In this document: positions 49,081-62,709 of the stretch, in pieces | Layout of the letters: the number at the start of each line of letters is the position of its first letter | Position numbering within the stretch: position 1 is the stretch's first letter | NCBI GenBank assembly: GCA_949316495.1 | Contig: OX439010.1 | Coordinates: 6,364,001 to 6,428,000, forward strand | Length of the DNA stretch: 64,000 nt | Reading direction: 5' to 3' | Source: Amphiduros pacificus | Taxonomy: Eukaryota; Annelida; Polychaeta; Phyllodocida; Hesionidae | Made by a program: the position numbers and the translations under genes | The notes under the pieces: model-generated | Database searches by the model: none | Told to the model about the DNA's origin: nothing | Seen by the model: the letters and a program-made list of their open reading frames with translations, nothing else

Positions 49081-51039
49081 TTGCTGATTGCACTGACTTA
49101 ATGCTAAAGTTGCTGACATATGCTGATTGCACTGACTTAATGTTAATGTGGCTGACATATGCTGATTGTCCTGACTTAATGCTAAAGTGGCTGACATATG
49201 CTGATTGTCCTGACTTAATGTTAAAGTGGCTGACATATGCTGATTGCACAGACTTAATGTTAAAGTTGCTGACATATGCTGATTGTACTGACTTAATGTT
49301 AAAGTGGCTGACATATGCTGATTGCACTGACTTAATGCTAGAGTGGCTGACATATGCTGATTGTACTGACTTAATGCTAGAGTGGCTGACATATGCTGAT
49401 TGTCCTGACTTAATGTTAAAGTTGCTGACATATGCTGATTGTACTGACTTAATGTTAAAGTGGCTGACATATGCTGATTGTCCTGACTTAATGTTAAAGT
49501 GGCTGACATATGCTGATTGTACTGACTTAATGTTAAAGTTGCTGACATATGCTGATTGTCCTGACTTAATGTTAAAGTGGCTGACATATGCTGATTGTCC
49601 TGACTTAATGTTAATGTGGCTGACATATGCTGATTGTACTGACTTAATGTTAGAGTGGCTGACATATGCTGATTGTACTGACTTAATGTTAGAGTGGCTG
49701 ACATATGCTGATTGTACTGACTTAATGTTAAAGTGGCTGACATATGCTGATTGTCCTGACTTAATGTTAAAGTGGCTGACATATGCTGATTGTACTGACT
49801 TAATGTTAAAGTGGCTGACATATGCTGATTGTCCTGACTTAATGTTAATGTGGCTGACATATGCTGATTGTACTGACTTAATGTTAGAGTGGCTGACATA
49901 TGCTGATTGTCCTGACTTAATGTTAAAGTGGCTGACATATGCTGATTGCACTGACTTAATGTTAAAGTTGCTGACATATGCTGATTGTCCTGACTTAATG
50001 TTAGAGTGGCTGACATATGCTGATTGTCCTGACTTAATGTTAAAGTGGCTGACATATGCTGATTGCACTGACTTAATGTTAAAGTTGCTGACATATGCTG
50101 ATTGTCCTGACTTAATGTTAAAGTGGCTGACATATGCTGATTGTCCTGACTTAATGTTAATGTGGCTGACATATGCTGATTGTACTGACTTAATGTTAGA
50201 GTGGCTGACATATGCTGATTGTACTGACTTAATGTTAGAGTGGCTGACATATGCTGATTGTACTGACTTAATGTTAAAGTGGCTGACATATGCTGATTGT
50301 CCTGACTTAATGTTAAAGTGGCTGACATATGCTGATTGCACTGACTTAATGTTAAAGTTGCTGACATATGCTGATTGTCCTGACTTAATGTTAAAGTGGC
50401 TGACATATGCTGATTGTCCTGACTTAATGTTAATGTGGCTGACATATGCTGATTGTACTGACTTAATGCTAAAGTGGCTGACATATGCTGATTGTACTGA
50501 CTTAATGCTAAAGTTGCTGACATATGCTGATTGTACTGACTTAATGTTAAAGTGGCTGACATATGCTGATTGTACTGACTTAATGCTAAAGTTGCTGACA
50601 TATGCTGATTGTACTGACTTAATGTTAAAGTGGCTGACATATGCTGATTGTACTGACTTAATGTTAAAGTGGCTGACAGATGCTGATTGTACTGACTTAA
50701 TGTTAATGTGGCTGACATATGCTGATTGTACTGACTTAATGCTAAAGTTGCTGACATATGCTGATTGTACTGACTTAATGTTAAAGTGGCTGACATATGC
50801 TGATTGTACTGACTTAATGTTAATGTGGCTGACATATGCTGATTGCACTGACTTAATGTTAATGTGGCTGACATATGCTGATTGTACTGACTTAATGCTA
50901 AAGTGGCTGACATATGATGATTGCACTGACTTAATGTTAATGTGGCTGACATATGCTGATTGTACTGACTTAATGTTAAAGTTGCTGACATATGCTGATT
51001 GCACTGACTTAATGTTAAAGTTGCTGACATATGCTGATT
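49081..51039. repeat. minisatellite, 39-bp unit, about 50 copies
   Basis: The unit is gctgacatatgctgattgta then ctgacttaatgttaaagtg. Length is constant. Diagnostic sites are gtac, gcac or gtcc, and aaagtgg, aatgtgg, agagtgg or aaagttg. As 39 is a multiple of three and the unit lacks stops in several frames, frames of 791 and 648 codons (minus) and 668 codons (plus) arise, coding a 13-residue repeat. The longest has no ATG at its limit and continues into unrelated flank; I treat all as non-coding. Confidence 0.97.
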
Positions 51040-53663
51040 ATCACCCAGGAAGAGGCTTTGAGCCATGATATGGTGCAAGTCTACTCATTGAGGAATAATA
51101 TTACATTGTTGATATTTGCATTAAAGTATCACTCTGTGATCTTCAGTAAAGATTTGGGTGTGTATTACGTGTGTATTAGGGCTTACTGAAGGAATCCTAC
51201 TGGTTAATGGTGTATATGATGGATATAGGTAGACTGAGCAAGATCAATACACAGAGTAGAGTATATAGTGTTATACTAGCATCGAGTCCGTTGTACAAAT
51301 GTCACCAGGGAATAAATGACCTTTGACAAACACAATTGCCAGCCACGGGCAACATATCTGACAGATATTCATTAGATATGTTTACATGTGAGTATATTGA
51401 GCAACTTGTAAAGATTAATTATACATGTGACATGTGTCACCCCTATGCTCATACGTAACTGTTTTAATCATGATTAATCTGTTTTCAGTGCTCAACTTTG
51501 ACTTATGATATTTGCAAGAAGACAAGTATTTTGTTGGGGTTTTCTTTTCAGAAAAAAGAGCAATATCGTTGTAACACAGAAACACGTGATAAACCACCAG
51601 TTCAGAAGAACATGAGTGCGACGAGAAGATAACTGGTGAAAGTTGTCTTATATGCAAACTGGCATGGAAACATAAAACAGGTGATCACACGACAATGAGA
51701 AGCAATGAACATGGTGAGAACAATATGGCGCAGATACGAGAACTAACAGAGGTCTCAATAACAACCGCGAGACTTCCGCTCAAGCTTGCTTCATCTATTG
51801 TGCGCGGGTTTGGGCGCTAAAGAATAGATTCAATCAGATTGATTGAATTGGATTAGGAGCTCAAATGAGAGTCATGAAAACTGGATAAAGATTGATGAAA
51901 GCGTAGGAAAACACGGTGTAATTGTGAGTTAGGCAGGGCACAATGTAACACCAAAGTGATTACAAAGCAAGCCTGCAAACTCGCTGCAGATTCGTGTTTT
52001 TTAACAATTTGAAATGCGAGGCGAAATTGTAAAAGGAGTCCCAGAAAATGACAGATAGTAACGTGACCTGCACTGTTGAATGTCAAAGATTTAACTTTCA
52101 CATGATAGATCACTTGGTTTCATTGTTAAATTCAACCAATACGGCATCACTTTTATGTTTCAGAGCTTCACTAAACTATAAGATTTGACATTTTGTAATA
52201 ATTTGGACTGGTGCAGTATTGAGATGAATTCATTCAATCCAAAGATCTTTGATGGTCTTTTAATGAATGGAGACGCTGAACAATTGAATAAATTTATTTT
52301 TTGTGCAATTCGCTGCACACTTTACATTGAAGCCAAACTTCAACAAACATTGATTTGTATCGAAGGAGCAATAAAGACCTTTCCAGTAATGAATTTCCTT
52401 CGCTCAGCCAGTTAATCACACCTTGTTTATCAAAGACCGAGATTTGTGTACAGATAGAGTTTATGGCATGGCATAAACAATGAAGAGAGGACAGATGCCA
52501 AAGAAAGTTTGCAATAAGCAATGTATTGTCCCCCAGAAGTAGGAAAGGTCTTTTGCTTAGACCATATATGAATGTTGCTGTTCCATCGTAAATTGCAGGA
52601 AATAGAAAGACGCTTTTTCTTGGCTATTTCAATCCTGCATCTAACTCTTGCTGCAATCAACGTGTAATTGCAAAGAAATCGCTCTCTAGAGTTCAATTTC
52701 CTACAATGGGGTCCCAACAAAAACGTTTTGTCACAGCATTAACCTAACCACACTAGGAAAATGAGGTCAAGGCCAGTACACAGTAAACACCGAATCCCAG
52801 TTTATTCTGGACAGTGATACAACCAATAATTAGACGGAGTAGGACAAGGGTTTCTGTGTGTTTTGGTCCACAGGGAACCGGGTTAAGTAGGCCATGGGAA
52901 GACACCTGTAATTTCCGCCACGTCTAAGCAACTTTAATTAAAGTAATCTCATGTCCGTCTGATCGTCTGCAAATTGCGTGCGCAGACAGGAACCACGAGT
53001 TGAAATCTTTAGACGTTGAGGATAATGAGACGGGGTGATTGAACCCTTTAATTCCCATTTTAGTTCCAGTTAATTTAGGCTCAATAGAGTTGTTTCAAGT
53101 ACCACAGGGAGAAAGAAGATACTTTGCTTTGATTAATTCAAAGACCTTCCCTGATTTACCGATTGTGCAGTGTTCATGATTAGAATACACATCTATAGTT
53201 TTTCTAGGACTCGCCATCTGGCACTATATTTCTTAACAAAAATGGCGGTTGATCTCCATTCCATTACGTTTCATATAAATTCAAAGGTTTGATGGCCTGG
53301 ATTTTCTAAGTAGCAGCTGTTCTTGCTTTATTTTCAGGGCACACCTAAAATTAGATATTATATTATTTTCCTGATGATGTTACATGTTATGACCAATTCT
53401 TGAACTATACCTAGTAATATCATATTTCAAAGAAACATTGCTTTGTTGTGTGATCTAATTTGGATTAGATTTGAATAATATTGTGAGATAGAAGCTTATT
53501 CAAGAGAGCTTTATAGTTGGATGTTTGCATTGAATGGAAGAAAGGGTGCCCTTTCCATAGTCACAACTCAATTTCCAGGAGAACATCTATATGTGGCAAT
53601 GGGTGCTTAGCGAGTCACCTCACGCTATAGCATTACCTGTGAGCAGCTCCCAACCACTCGCAC
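51040..53663. other. unique sequence, no supported gene
   Basis: No domain was recognised in the ORFs of up to 96 codons. The stretch around 52740-53100 is less AT-rich and could hold regulatory sequence, but I can show no motif. Confidence 0.55.
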
Positions 53664-55120
53664 ACAGCCTGAACACTACCTGAACACACCTCTCCTGAAT
53701 GCTAATATGTACCCAGTGCTTCACCTCATAGGAGGGATCACAGTGTCTGACACACTACCTGAACACCTCTCTGCTGAATGCTAATAACTGCTCAGTGCTT
53801 CACCTCATAGCAGGGATCACAGTGTCTGACACACTACCTGAACACACCTCTCCTGAATGTTAATAACTGCTCAGTGCTTCACCTCATAGCAGGGATCACA
53901 GTGTCTGACACACTACCTGAACACCTCTCTCCTGAATGCTAATATGTACTCAGTGCTTCACCTCATAGGAGGGATCACAGTGTCTGACACACCACCTGAA
54001 CACCTCTCTCCTGAATGCTGATATGTACTCAGTGCTTCACCTCATAGGAGGGATCACAGTGTTTGACACACTACCTGAACACACCTCTCCTGAATGCTGA
54101 TATGTACTCAGTGCTTCACTTCATAGGAGGGATCACAGTGTCTGACACACCACCTGAACACCTCTCTCCTGAATGCTAATAACTGCTCAGTGCTTCACCC
54201 CATAGGAGGGATCACAGTGTCTGACACACCACCTGAACACCTCTCTCCTGAATGCTAATATGTACTCAGTGCTTCACCTCATAGGAGGGATCACAGTGTC
54301 TGACATACCACCTGAACACCTCTCTCCTGAATGCTGATATGTACTCAGTGCTTCACCTCATAGGAGGGATCACAGTGTCTGACACACCACGTGAACACCT
54401 CTCTCCTGAATGCTAATATGTACTCAGTGCTTCACCTCATAGGAGGGATCACAGTGTCTGACATACCACCTGAACACCTCTCTCCTGAATGCTAATATGT
54501 ACTCAGTGCTTCACCTCATAGGTGGGATCACAGTGTCTGACACACTACCTGAACACCCCTCTCCTGAATGCTAATAACTACTCAGTGCCTCACCTCATAG
54601 GAGCGATCACAGTGTCTAACACACTATCTGAACACCCCTCTCCTGAATGCTAATAAGTACTCAGTGCTTCACCTCATAGCAGGGATCACAATGTCTGACA
54701 CACCACCTGAACACCTCTCTCCTGAATGCTGATATGTACTCAGTGCTTCACCTCATAGGAGGGATCACAGTGTTTGACACACTACCTGAACACAGCTCTC
54801 CTGAATGCTAATATGTACTCAGTGCTTCACCTCATAGGAGGGATCACAGTGTCTGATACACTACCTGAACACACCTCTCCTGAATGTTAATAACTGCTCA
54901 GTGCTTCACCTCATAGCAGGGATCACAGTGTCTGACACACCACCTGAACACACCTCTCCTGAATGCTAATATGTACTCAGTGCTTCACCTCATAGGAGGG
55001 ATCACAGTGTCTGAAACACTACCTGAACACCTCTCTGCTGAATGCTAATATGTACTCAGTGCTTCACTTCATAGGAGGGATCACAGTGTCTGACACACTC
55101 CCTGAATGCTAATAACTGCC
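53664..55120. repeat. minisatellite, 79-bp unit, about 18 copies
   Basis: The unit contains cacctctctcctgaatgct, aatatgtactcagtgcttca, cctcataggagggatcacag and tgtctgacacaccacctgaa. About 13 copies carry the POU octamer variant ATGCTAAT; the others have ctgat or gttaat at that place. Confidence 0.97.
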
Positions 55121-58100
55121 ACAGTCTGACACTCTCTGACACTTGCCTTTCATGTTTGTTTTCAAATATTCACTGTACTGATTTCACCATTAGCCGACTC
55201 TTTATTTTGTCATGCATTCGATAAAAGGTGAAAGAATAAAAAAACTACTTAACCTTAGAATAGATCATGAAAATGTGAGGTGTTGGTTTGCACAGGTTGA
55301 GTGCTGTGGGTTTCAGTAGTTAAATGGCAGTTTAATATGAGGGGCTGGGTGATCATTACATTGTATAGCTCATTGGTTGATGTCTTGCTGCATGTATAGC
55401 CAGCCTAATGATGCAAGAGTTCACTTACTCTGCCTTGTTCTATGCCCAAAATACCGCAACCAGCTTCCGCCCCGTGAGGAGAAATTGACTTTCTCCACTC
55501 ATTCTAGGAAGCCTGACTGAGTTTGCAGCACGATAATAGCCAGTGTATTTAGTGCAAGGACCTTTAAAATTAACTTAATTATAATTTGCAACACAGCAGA
55601 TGAAAGCTTTAAAAAGTTGATATGGAACACGAATTTGAGATTGTGATTTCACCTTGTATTTAGAGTTCGTGAGATTTTTTCAGGGCGTTTTTTTTAAAAT
55701 CAGTTACAAATTATTTCTTAAATACAAAAGCAATAAAGAGCAAATCTGTAAATTTTTAAATGATTTATTCCCCTAATATTTAAACTTTATTTCTGAGGAA
55801 CCCTATCCATAAAACTGGATTTGTATTCATATTTACATCTTATAGTTCAGCAGCAGAATTTTGACGGAACTCACATAATCTATATTAATGAATTGATTTG
55901 ATGTCCCAAGATAGACAGGAGCCGCAGAGGAAATTGTGTAAAACCCTGAGATATCGTTAATTTGTCGCTGTATCAATATGTAAAGAAAATAACCACATTA
56001 CAAAGCAACTGGCCAAGCTGCCAGGAAAGTGGAGTGTTCCTTGGCACACACTGCTGTGTGACAGGCGATTGCCGCCAAAAAGCATTTGACTACCGGGGAT
56101 TTACAATTCCCCGTAGAGATTGCCTTTTTAGCACGAATCTTCCTCAAATCATCGGCTTGGTGCCAAAGATGGAGACTGAGGCCAAATGTAAAGTGCCATT
56201 TTGATCAGGGACCTGGCAGGGCATGAAAGGAAAATCGAAATTTCTATAGCCTCTTGACAAATTTGCAGAAATTGTATTGACATTGGGGTGTGGCGATAGT
56301 ACACACAAGTTACTTGTCAGAGGGATGGTCCCGGGAAGACAATGTCTTGTCTCGCTGTATTCCTTTGGAGCACATTCCCCGGGCTTCTATCCAGTGCCTC
56401 ATGCCGCCATAAAGTGGTTTTGCTCAGATTTATTTGCTATTAATCTGAAAAGTAGTTTCCATATCATCCCACATTCCACGCAGACGTGATTTCTTTCACC
56501 TCAGATAAAGCGAAGAAATGCTACTTCCTAATCTAGCCTTTCCTTTTTTGATGACACACCATTTGTGTTTGCCGCCAGGGGGAGATGGCTGTGGCAGTGT
56601 GATGTGTGGGGATAGCGGCTCCCCACTTCATCTGCAGACTCTATAGTCCGGCAACTATAGCACAGATCACTCCACACTTACATCTGTCTGTAGCCCCGTG
56701 TCAGCAATCAATGTCCTGTATGTATGTCTTCCCGGAGACTCGACCGGACATCAAGGAGACAGTCACATCTGCGTGTGCTCCAGACATTCCCTATCGCGCA
56801 GTCATACCCATATTCCTCAAGTAGGCTCACATATTTTTTGGCCAATGTCCTCTTCATATGCTTTTAGGTTTGGCTAAACTTTGGTGAACTTAAATTGTTT
56901 CCCGGAGCAAAGATATTCAATATAATTCTCCTATCAGAGGAGTTGGTATTTATCACGCCATCAAATCTACTCAAAGTCTGTTTTTTGTTTTATTTTAGAC
57001 CATCAAATTAAAAATAAAGCCTACTTGTATGCAGCCTATGTCTGTTCCAGTTTTGACCTTCCCTCACAAAAAATTCTGATCGAAGCATGAGCATGATTTA
57101 AGTTCAACAGCCAATGTTTTCATTTGGTTGGCATCAATTGTTTATTAAGAAATATTGATATCTTGATACGCATGAAATGTAGAGAGCATCACTCAGTCGG
57201 AAGGAACGCCTCCAAGCATTGTGCCAGAATCTGGTCCCAACTTTCGTGTTAACTCATTACGTGAAACTTACAAACTGGGCAATACAATTACTCATTGCAG
57301 AAGTACTTGCAAAGTGTGGATATCCCATGCTAATGAGGTTGCAATTCTATGGCGAAATGTGTTCATTGTACGCAGCGCCGCCTCGCGTGCAGACGGACAG
57401 TTTCCACTTATTAGGGCTTATTTTTGGTTATTGATCTTGGCATAAATTGCCCCAAACTTGCTGAAACATGGAAGACCTTGTTGGTTCTGCATCCTCTAAT
57501 TAGCGTGATTATCGCTTGGATAAGGCTGAGGAGGAGCTGTTATTGGGTAAAACCCTAAATGGCAGTCGTGTTGACGCCTACTTTAATGAACCTGTTGTAC
57601 ATGTGATAAAGCGTGTTTTGCGTTACTTGTGGTCCAATGACCCGTGAGTAGGTCAAGAGAACAACATTATGTACATGATGCAGAAATATCACCACCATAT
57701 TGATCCAATTCTCCGGGTGGCATTCCATCTAGCAAAACTCTATCTGGTTGTTGAACCTTTCTGCCATGGCCTTATGACATCCATATTTGCAGCAGTTTTG
57801 TCAGGGTTCTACTGTATATTTATAAGAATACCATAATGGCAACTTGTTCATTACTCCCTCTTTCATCCGTGCTCAGCAAGTCAGTAGTAAATATCATTGC
57901 AGCACACCAGTAATTTGATTCTACATCGCCTGATTGTGTTCAACAATGATGAAATTGTGTCGAGTTCAAAGGCTGTGCTGCGGCGGATGACCTTGAAGGG
58001 AATTACATCCAAAACAACAAGGCCGCGCGGATCTATCTTCAGACGCGGAGGGCATTCCGCTTCCGACCGCATCACTCCCTCAGACAAATTACGAAAGGTT

Positions 58101-58755
58101 TATGATTCGGGACGCGGCGTGTGTGTACGGGATGTGAGATAAAGCGCACTTTGACAAGGAATCTCCATCTTTAATTGTGAACGGTTACTATTATTCTGAT
58201 GGAAGAGATAGGGACTTGTCAAGATTAGAGTCATTTACTGTGACTAATACTGCAGCCCCCCTGCAGAGCAAATCTGTAACTCTGAGCTTCCACAACTCAC
58301 GTGACCAAGCCCATCATTTGTTGAGCGAGTCGCTTCCTTCATGTCGGGGAATTTTAATCAAGACAAACATAAGGACAATAGGATTTGAGCTCATCCGGTG
58401 ACTTGCTTCACCAATTCGTTAAATTAATGACCCCCAAATGAAGCCACGGCTAAACAAGAGTGACACAGCATAAATACAATTTATTGAGGATGGGCGAGAT
58501 TTTATTTGGCGACGTTCTGACTGAGGATAATCTAAATTCTTAATTCATCTTATGAATTGGGTGAGACACAGCAGTGAAATCTCCATTTGTCTTAGTCGAA
58601 ATGAGGATTCCCAGCATGACAAAAGCTGGCCACAGCTGCTGAGCAACCAAACCTAGAATACCAGCCGATATCTCATCCAAAGCAAAATCAGCAGCATTGA
58701 TGTCTCCGGTTTTTAATGGATTTATGCCATTATATATCATATTTTGTTTCTATTA
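55121..58755. other. unique sequence, no supported gene
   Basis: ORFs at 55962-56204, 56277-56489, 56606-56824 and 57897-58142 are unrecognised; the last overlaps a minus frame with similar openness. The CTCF-like site at 56570 is listed separately. Confidence 0.55.
56570..56588 (+). promoter_or_regulatory. CTCF-like site
   Basis: The plus strand reads tgccgccagggggagatgg, matching 13 of 16 core positions of the CTCF consensus, in unique sequence. Confidence 0.3.
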
Positions 58756-58832
58756 ATGCACAGTAGCCACTTGTAAATGTAGCCATGTTCTATCGCCTCC
58801 TGGCAAATATTTCATCAAATATCGGTGTGGGG
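58756..58832 (+). repeat. dispersed repeat family DR2, copy 1
   Basis: Shares gcacagtagccactt and cctggcaaatatttcatcaa then atatcggtgtgg with 63556-63612. This copy has about 20 extra bases in the middle. Confidence 0.75.
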
Positions 58833-58900
58833 TCCAAACAATATTGCCCTCCTCCTGGTGGTAAAGATTATTTACCATATAATTAATATACTTTGAGCGA

Positions 58901-59238
58901 TGTATTCACTCATGGTTGTCACAACATATATTCACCCAGTCTGTCATAAAACGTGTTCATCCAGTCTGTCACAACATGTATTCACCCAGTCTGTCACAAC
59001 ATGTATTCACCCAGTCTGTCACAACATGTTTTCACCAATGGTTGTCACAACATATATTCACCCGTGATTGTCACAACATATATTCACCCATGATTGTCAC
59101 AACATATATTCACCCAGTCTGTCACAACATGTATTCACCCATGGTTGGCACAACATATATTCACCCATGGTTGTCACAACATATATTCACCCAGTCTGTC
59201 ACAACATATATTCACCCATGGTTGTCACAACATGTATT
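58901..59238. repeat. minisatellite, about 25-bp unit, 13 copies
   Basis: The unit is gtcacaacatatattcaccc followed by agtct or atggtt. The two endings alternate irregularly. Confidence 0.95.
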
Positions 59239-60705
59239 TCTCTCTGCTTGTAAATTGTTTTCTTAAACAGAGTGTGATGAATTTCTCCGGTGAGGTGAAA
59301 TGTGATCTGCATTAATAACTTCGTTGGAAATCTGTAATTGAATATCAGTTCATAGATTAACGATTATATAACTGTTAAATTGAAATTACACAATTTGCAT
59401 TATCAATCACGTCTGTGTCACAAACAATATGCCGTTTGTAATTGCTTTCATATTTCTTATTAGAGATGCAGCCCGCCTCTCACTAACTCGGACACGTTGC
59501 TGTGGTTACTTTCTGTTGGAAGATTATCTCATTTATCTGTAATTCACAAAACTCTTATTTGTGTAAACGATGGAAGGAAAGTAGCTTTTTATACTATTGG
59601 TCAAGAGATATCTTATATCTGACGGCAAGATGCAATACAGACATAGACGACATTGTTAATGTCAATCTACAAATGGGATGGATTCATAAACTGCACCCAG
59701 ATGGCGCTTCAGAGCCTCACAATGAGATAGGCCATTTAGATATTAGTGCTACAGTAGTCTGTGTTACTTTACATATCTCACAAAGTTACAAAGCCGACTT
59801 TCATCAAGTCTTTCTCATGGTGTAGATTTCAATTAGATTGGGTTGTCACGTGACGTGCCTGTAACACGGCTACAGTATTGTACCTGCAGTCCTTGAGATC
59901 GACTCAGCGTCCTGCATTCAGATGTGACAAAAATGAATTTGTCAATACTATTAATGTACACTTTTAATGCTGGGACACATTTCTTGATGCGCCAATCGGA
60001 AGTCACATTAGGACGTAAATGTGATGGTAACTTGTGCCTCTTACGGGTCTTCTGGTGAGAATGGAATTATCACATCAAAGAGAACAGCACCTTCACTAAA
60101 AGCAACCTACTTACATACAAAGAACAAAAGAGACTTTATTTGATTATGGTACAGCGTCCAAGCCATTTTTAGGAATTCCTTTCAGATGTGGACTTTAAAT
60201 TTCTCGGTGAGAGACACAGCCATTCTAATACCTCACTTATCTGGTAAAAACCTCACCGTAGTATTCGGTTGCATTTGTTGAAAGAAGATATCTAGATTGG
60301 CGTTATTCAGGTGTCTGTGGAAGATTCACAAATTATGGGAAATCGTGAAATTGTAAGGTGAAATGGCACTTCAAGAGATTAGTAATCAGATTAGAAATAT
60401 TGAATGACAGTGTCGCGCCTATTCGTGACTTAGTATATTTGTATTCGTAGGCTGTGCACAGAGTGACTAATGAAGGACTGTGAACACAATATCTTAACGA
60501 AATCATTTTATCACAAAATATCTACATAGGTCCAACAAAAAACGGAGCTATTATGAAGATTTAAGCGTAAAATATGTGATTTACTACCTGAAATTCAAAT
60601 ATAAGGACACATGACAAAATACCTCACGATGTCATATCCATTAAGTGTAAAGCGATAGAAAGTGAAACGGCTCCGCATTTGATCATGAACATTCACTGCA
60701 GGGTA
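59239..60705. other. unique sequence, no supported gene
   Basis: A 107-codon + frame (59502-59825) has no recognisable domain. Confidence 0.55.
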
Positions 60706-61961
60706 AATATAGAAGCATACTACTGTAGAAACACAATAATATAGAAGCACACTAATACAGAAGCACACTAATATAGAAGCACACTAATAAAGAAGCATAC
60801 TGCTATAGAAGCACAATAATATAGAAGCATACTAATACAGAAGCACACTAACACAGAAGCACACTAATACAGAAGCACACTAATATAGAAGCACAATAAT
60901 ATAGAAGCACACTAATATAGAAGCACAATGATATAGAAGCACACTAATACAGAAGCACACTAATATAGAAGCACACTAATATAGAAGAATACTACTTAGA
61001 AGCACAATAATATAGAAGCACACTAATATAGAAGCACACTAATATAGAAGCACACTAATATAGAAGCACACTAATACAGAAGCACACTAATATAGAAGCA
61101 CAATAATATAGAAGCACACTAATACAGAAGCACACTAACACAGAAGCACACTAATACAGAAGCACACTAATATAGAAGCACAATGATATAGAAGCACACT
61201 AATACAGAAGCACACTAATATAGAAGCACACTAATATAGAAGCATACTACTATAGAAGCACAATAATATAGAAGCACACTAATACAGAAGCATACTACTA
61301 TAGAAGCACACTAATATAGAAGCACTCTAATATAGAAGCACACTAATATAGAAGCACATTAATATAGAAGCACACTAATATAGAAGCACACTGCTATAGA
61401 AGCACAATAATATAGAAGCATACTGCTATAGAAGCACAATAATATAGAAGCACACTAATACAGAAGCACACTAATATAGAAGCACACTAATAAAGAAGCA
61501 TACTGCTATAGAAGCACAATAATATAGAAGCATACTAATACAGAAGCACACTAACACAGAAGCACACTAATACAGAAGCACACTAATATAGAAGCACAAT
61601 AATATAGAAGCACACTAATATAGAAGCACACTAATACAGAAGCACACTAATATAGAAGCACACTAATATAGAAGCACAGTATTAAAGAAGCACACTAATA
61701 CAGAAGCACACTAATATAGAAGCACACTAATATAGAAGCATACTGCTATAGAAGCACACTAATATAGAAGCACAGTATTAAAGAAGCACACTAATATAGA
61801 AGCACACTAATATAGAAGCACACTAATATAGAAGCACTAAAGAAGCACACTAATACAGAAGCACACTACTATAGAAGCACACTAATACAGAAGCACACTA
61901 ATATAGAAGCACACTAATATAGAAGCACACTAATATAGAAGCACACTAATATAGAACCACA
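60706..61961. repeat. minisatellite, 16-bp unit, about 78 copies
   Basis: The unit is agaagcacactaatat with ataca, acaca, ataaa and ctgct variants and small indels. A block of about 195 bp (60732-60927) recurs at 61435-61630 without visible change. Confidence 0.97.
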
Positions 61962-62193
61962 TTAGGCACATATTGGTTGTCATGCCAACCCTTAAAAAAT
62001 AATGACATTACATATAACAAAGAAATTCTTCCGTACAAAAGTTATGATTGTAGATTAATGCATGTCATTAGTTTTATGTCACTTTATGTCGTTCATAATG
62101 TCAAGGTCTTCACATAAAGAAATAATCACATCATACGGGTACAATGTGGATCAGTTCAGTCGCTGTATAATCTGTTATAGACATAATGATACT

Positions 62194-62196
<3 letters not shown>

Positions 62197-62228
<32 letters not shown>
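62197..62228. repeat. (TA)n microsatellite
   Basis: About 16 TA dinucleotides. Confidence 0.97.
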
Positions 62229-62230
<2 letters not shown>

Positions 62231-62555
62231 GGCTTTATCTCGATTCCTATTTTATCCTGGAAGCAATGGCTGATGTGTTTGAAGTGCTATATTATAGTAC
62301 AATACGATGACACAAATCCACCCATTACATTGTATGATCTATAATTGCAATAAAACACCTGCTTTCCTGATGGTATCCGCTGTGCCAATACCGCACACAG
62401 TAGCCACACTGTCAATAGTTGTATCAGTTATTGTAACAGTGAATTTGCTGTTACTTTACAACAAAGAACAGCTACTTCAATTTCGCGTTATAGAGTAATA
62501 GCATCCTCTATATTAGCTGTGTTGATAGCTTCTGCAGTGAGGTAGTATTACTATC

Positions 62556-62709
62556 GCTCTGTCTGTCAATCAACTTTGATCTTCTGTGAAACTACTGATC
62601 GGAGGTATTGCTTTTTACAGGAACCAATTCTCTGTCTATTTTTCATGAAGCTGAGATGTCTTCTCAATTTTTAAGATCTTTTAAAAAAGATCAATAGCTA
62701 TCAGTGAGT
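62556..62709 (+). repeat. dispersed repeat family DR1, copy 2
   Basis: The partner of 38722-38890: gtctgtcaatcaactttgat at the left and aatagctatcagtgag at the right, with small indels between. Confidence 0.75.

Noticed and set aside
57881-58142. Overlapping plus- and minus-strand ORFs with basic residues
   Set aside because: Both strands are equally open, no splice signals were found, and no domain was recognised.
62307-62498. Possible second membrane helix exon of the channel beta subunit (VATLSIVVSVIVTV region)
   Set aside because: Hydrophobic and followed by a charged tail and a stop, but it lacks the loop cysteines and the FWP-type motif before helix 2, and no good acceptor precedes it.
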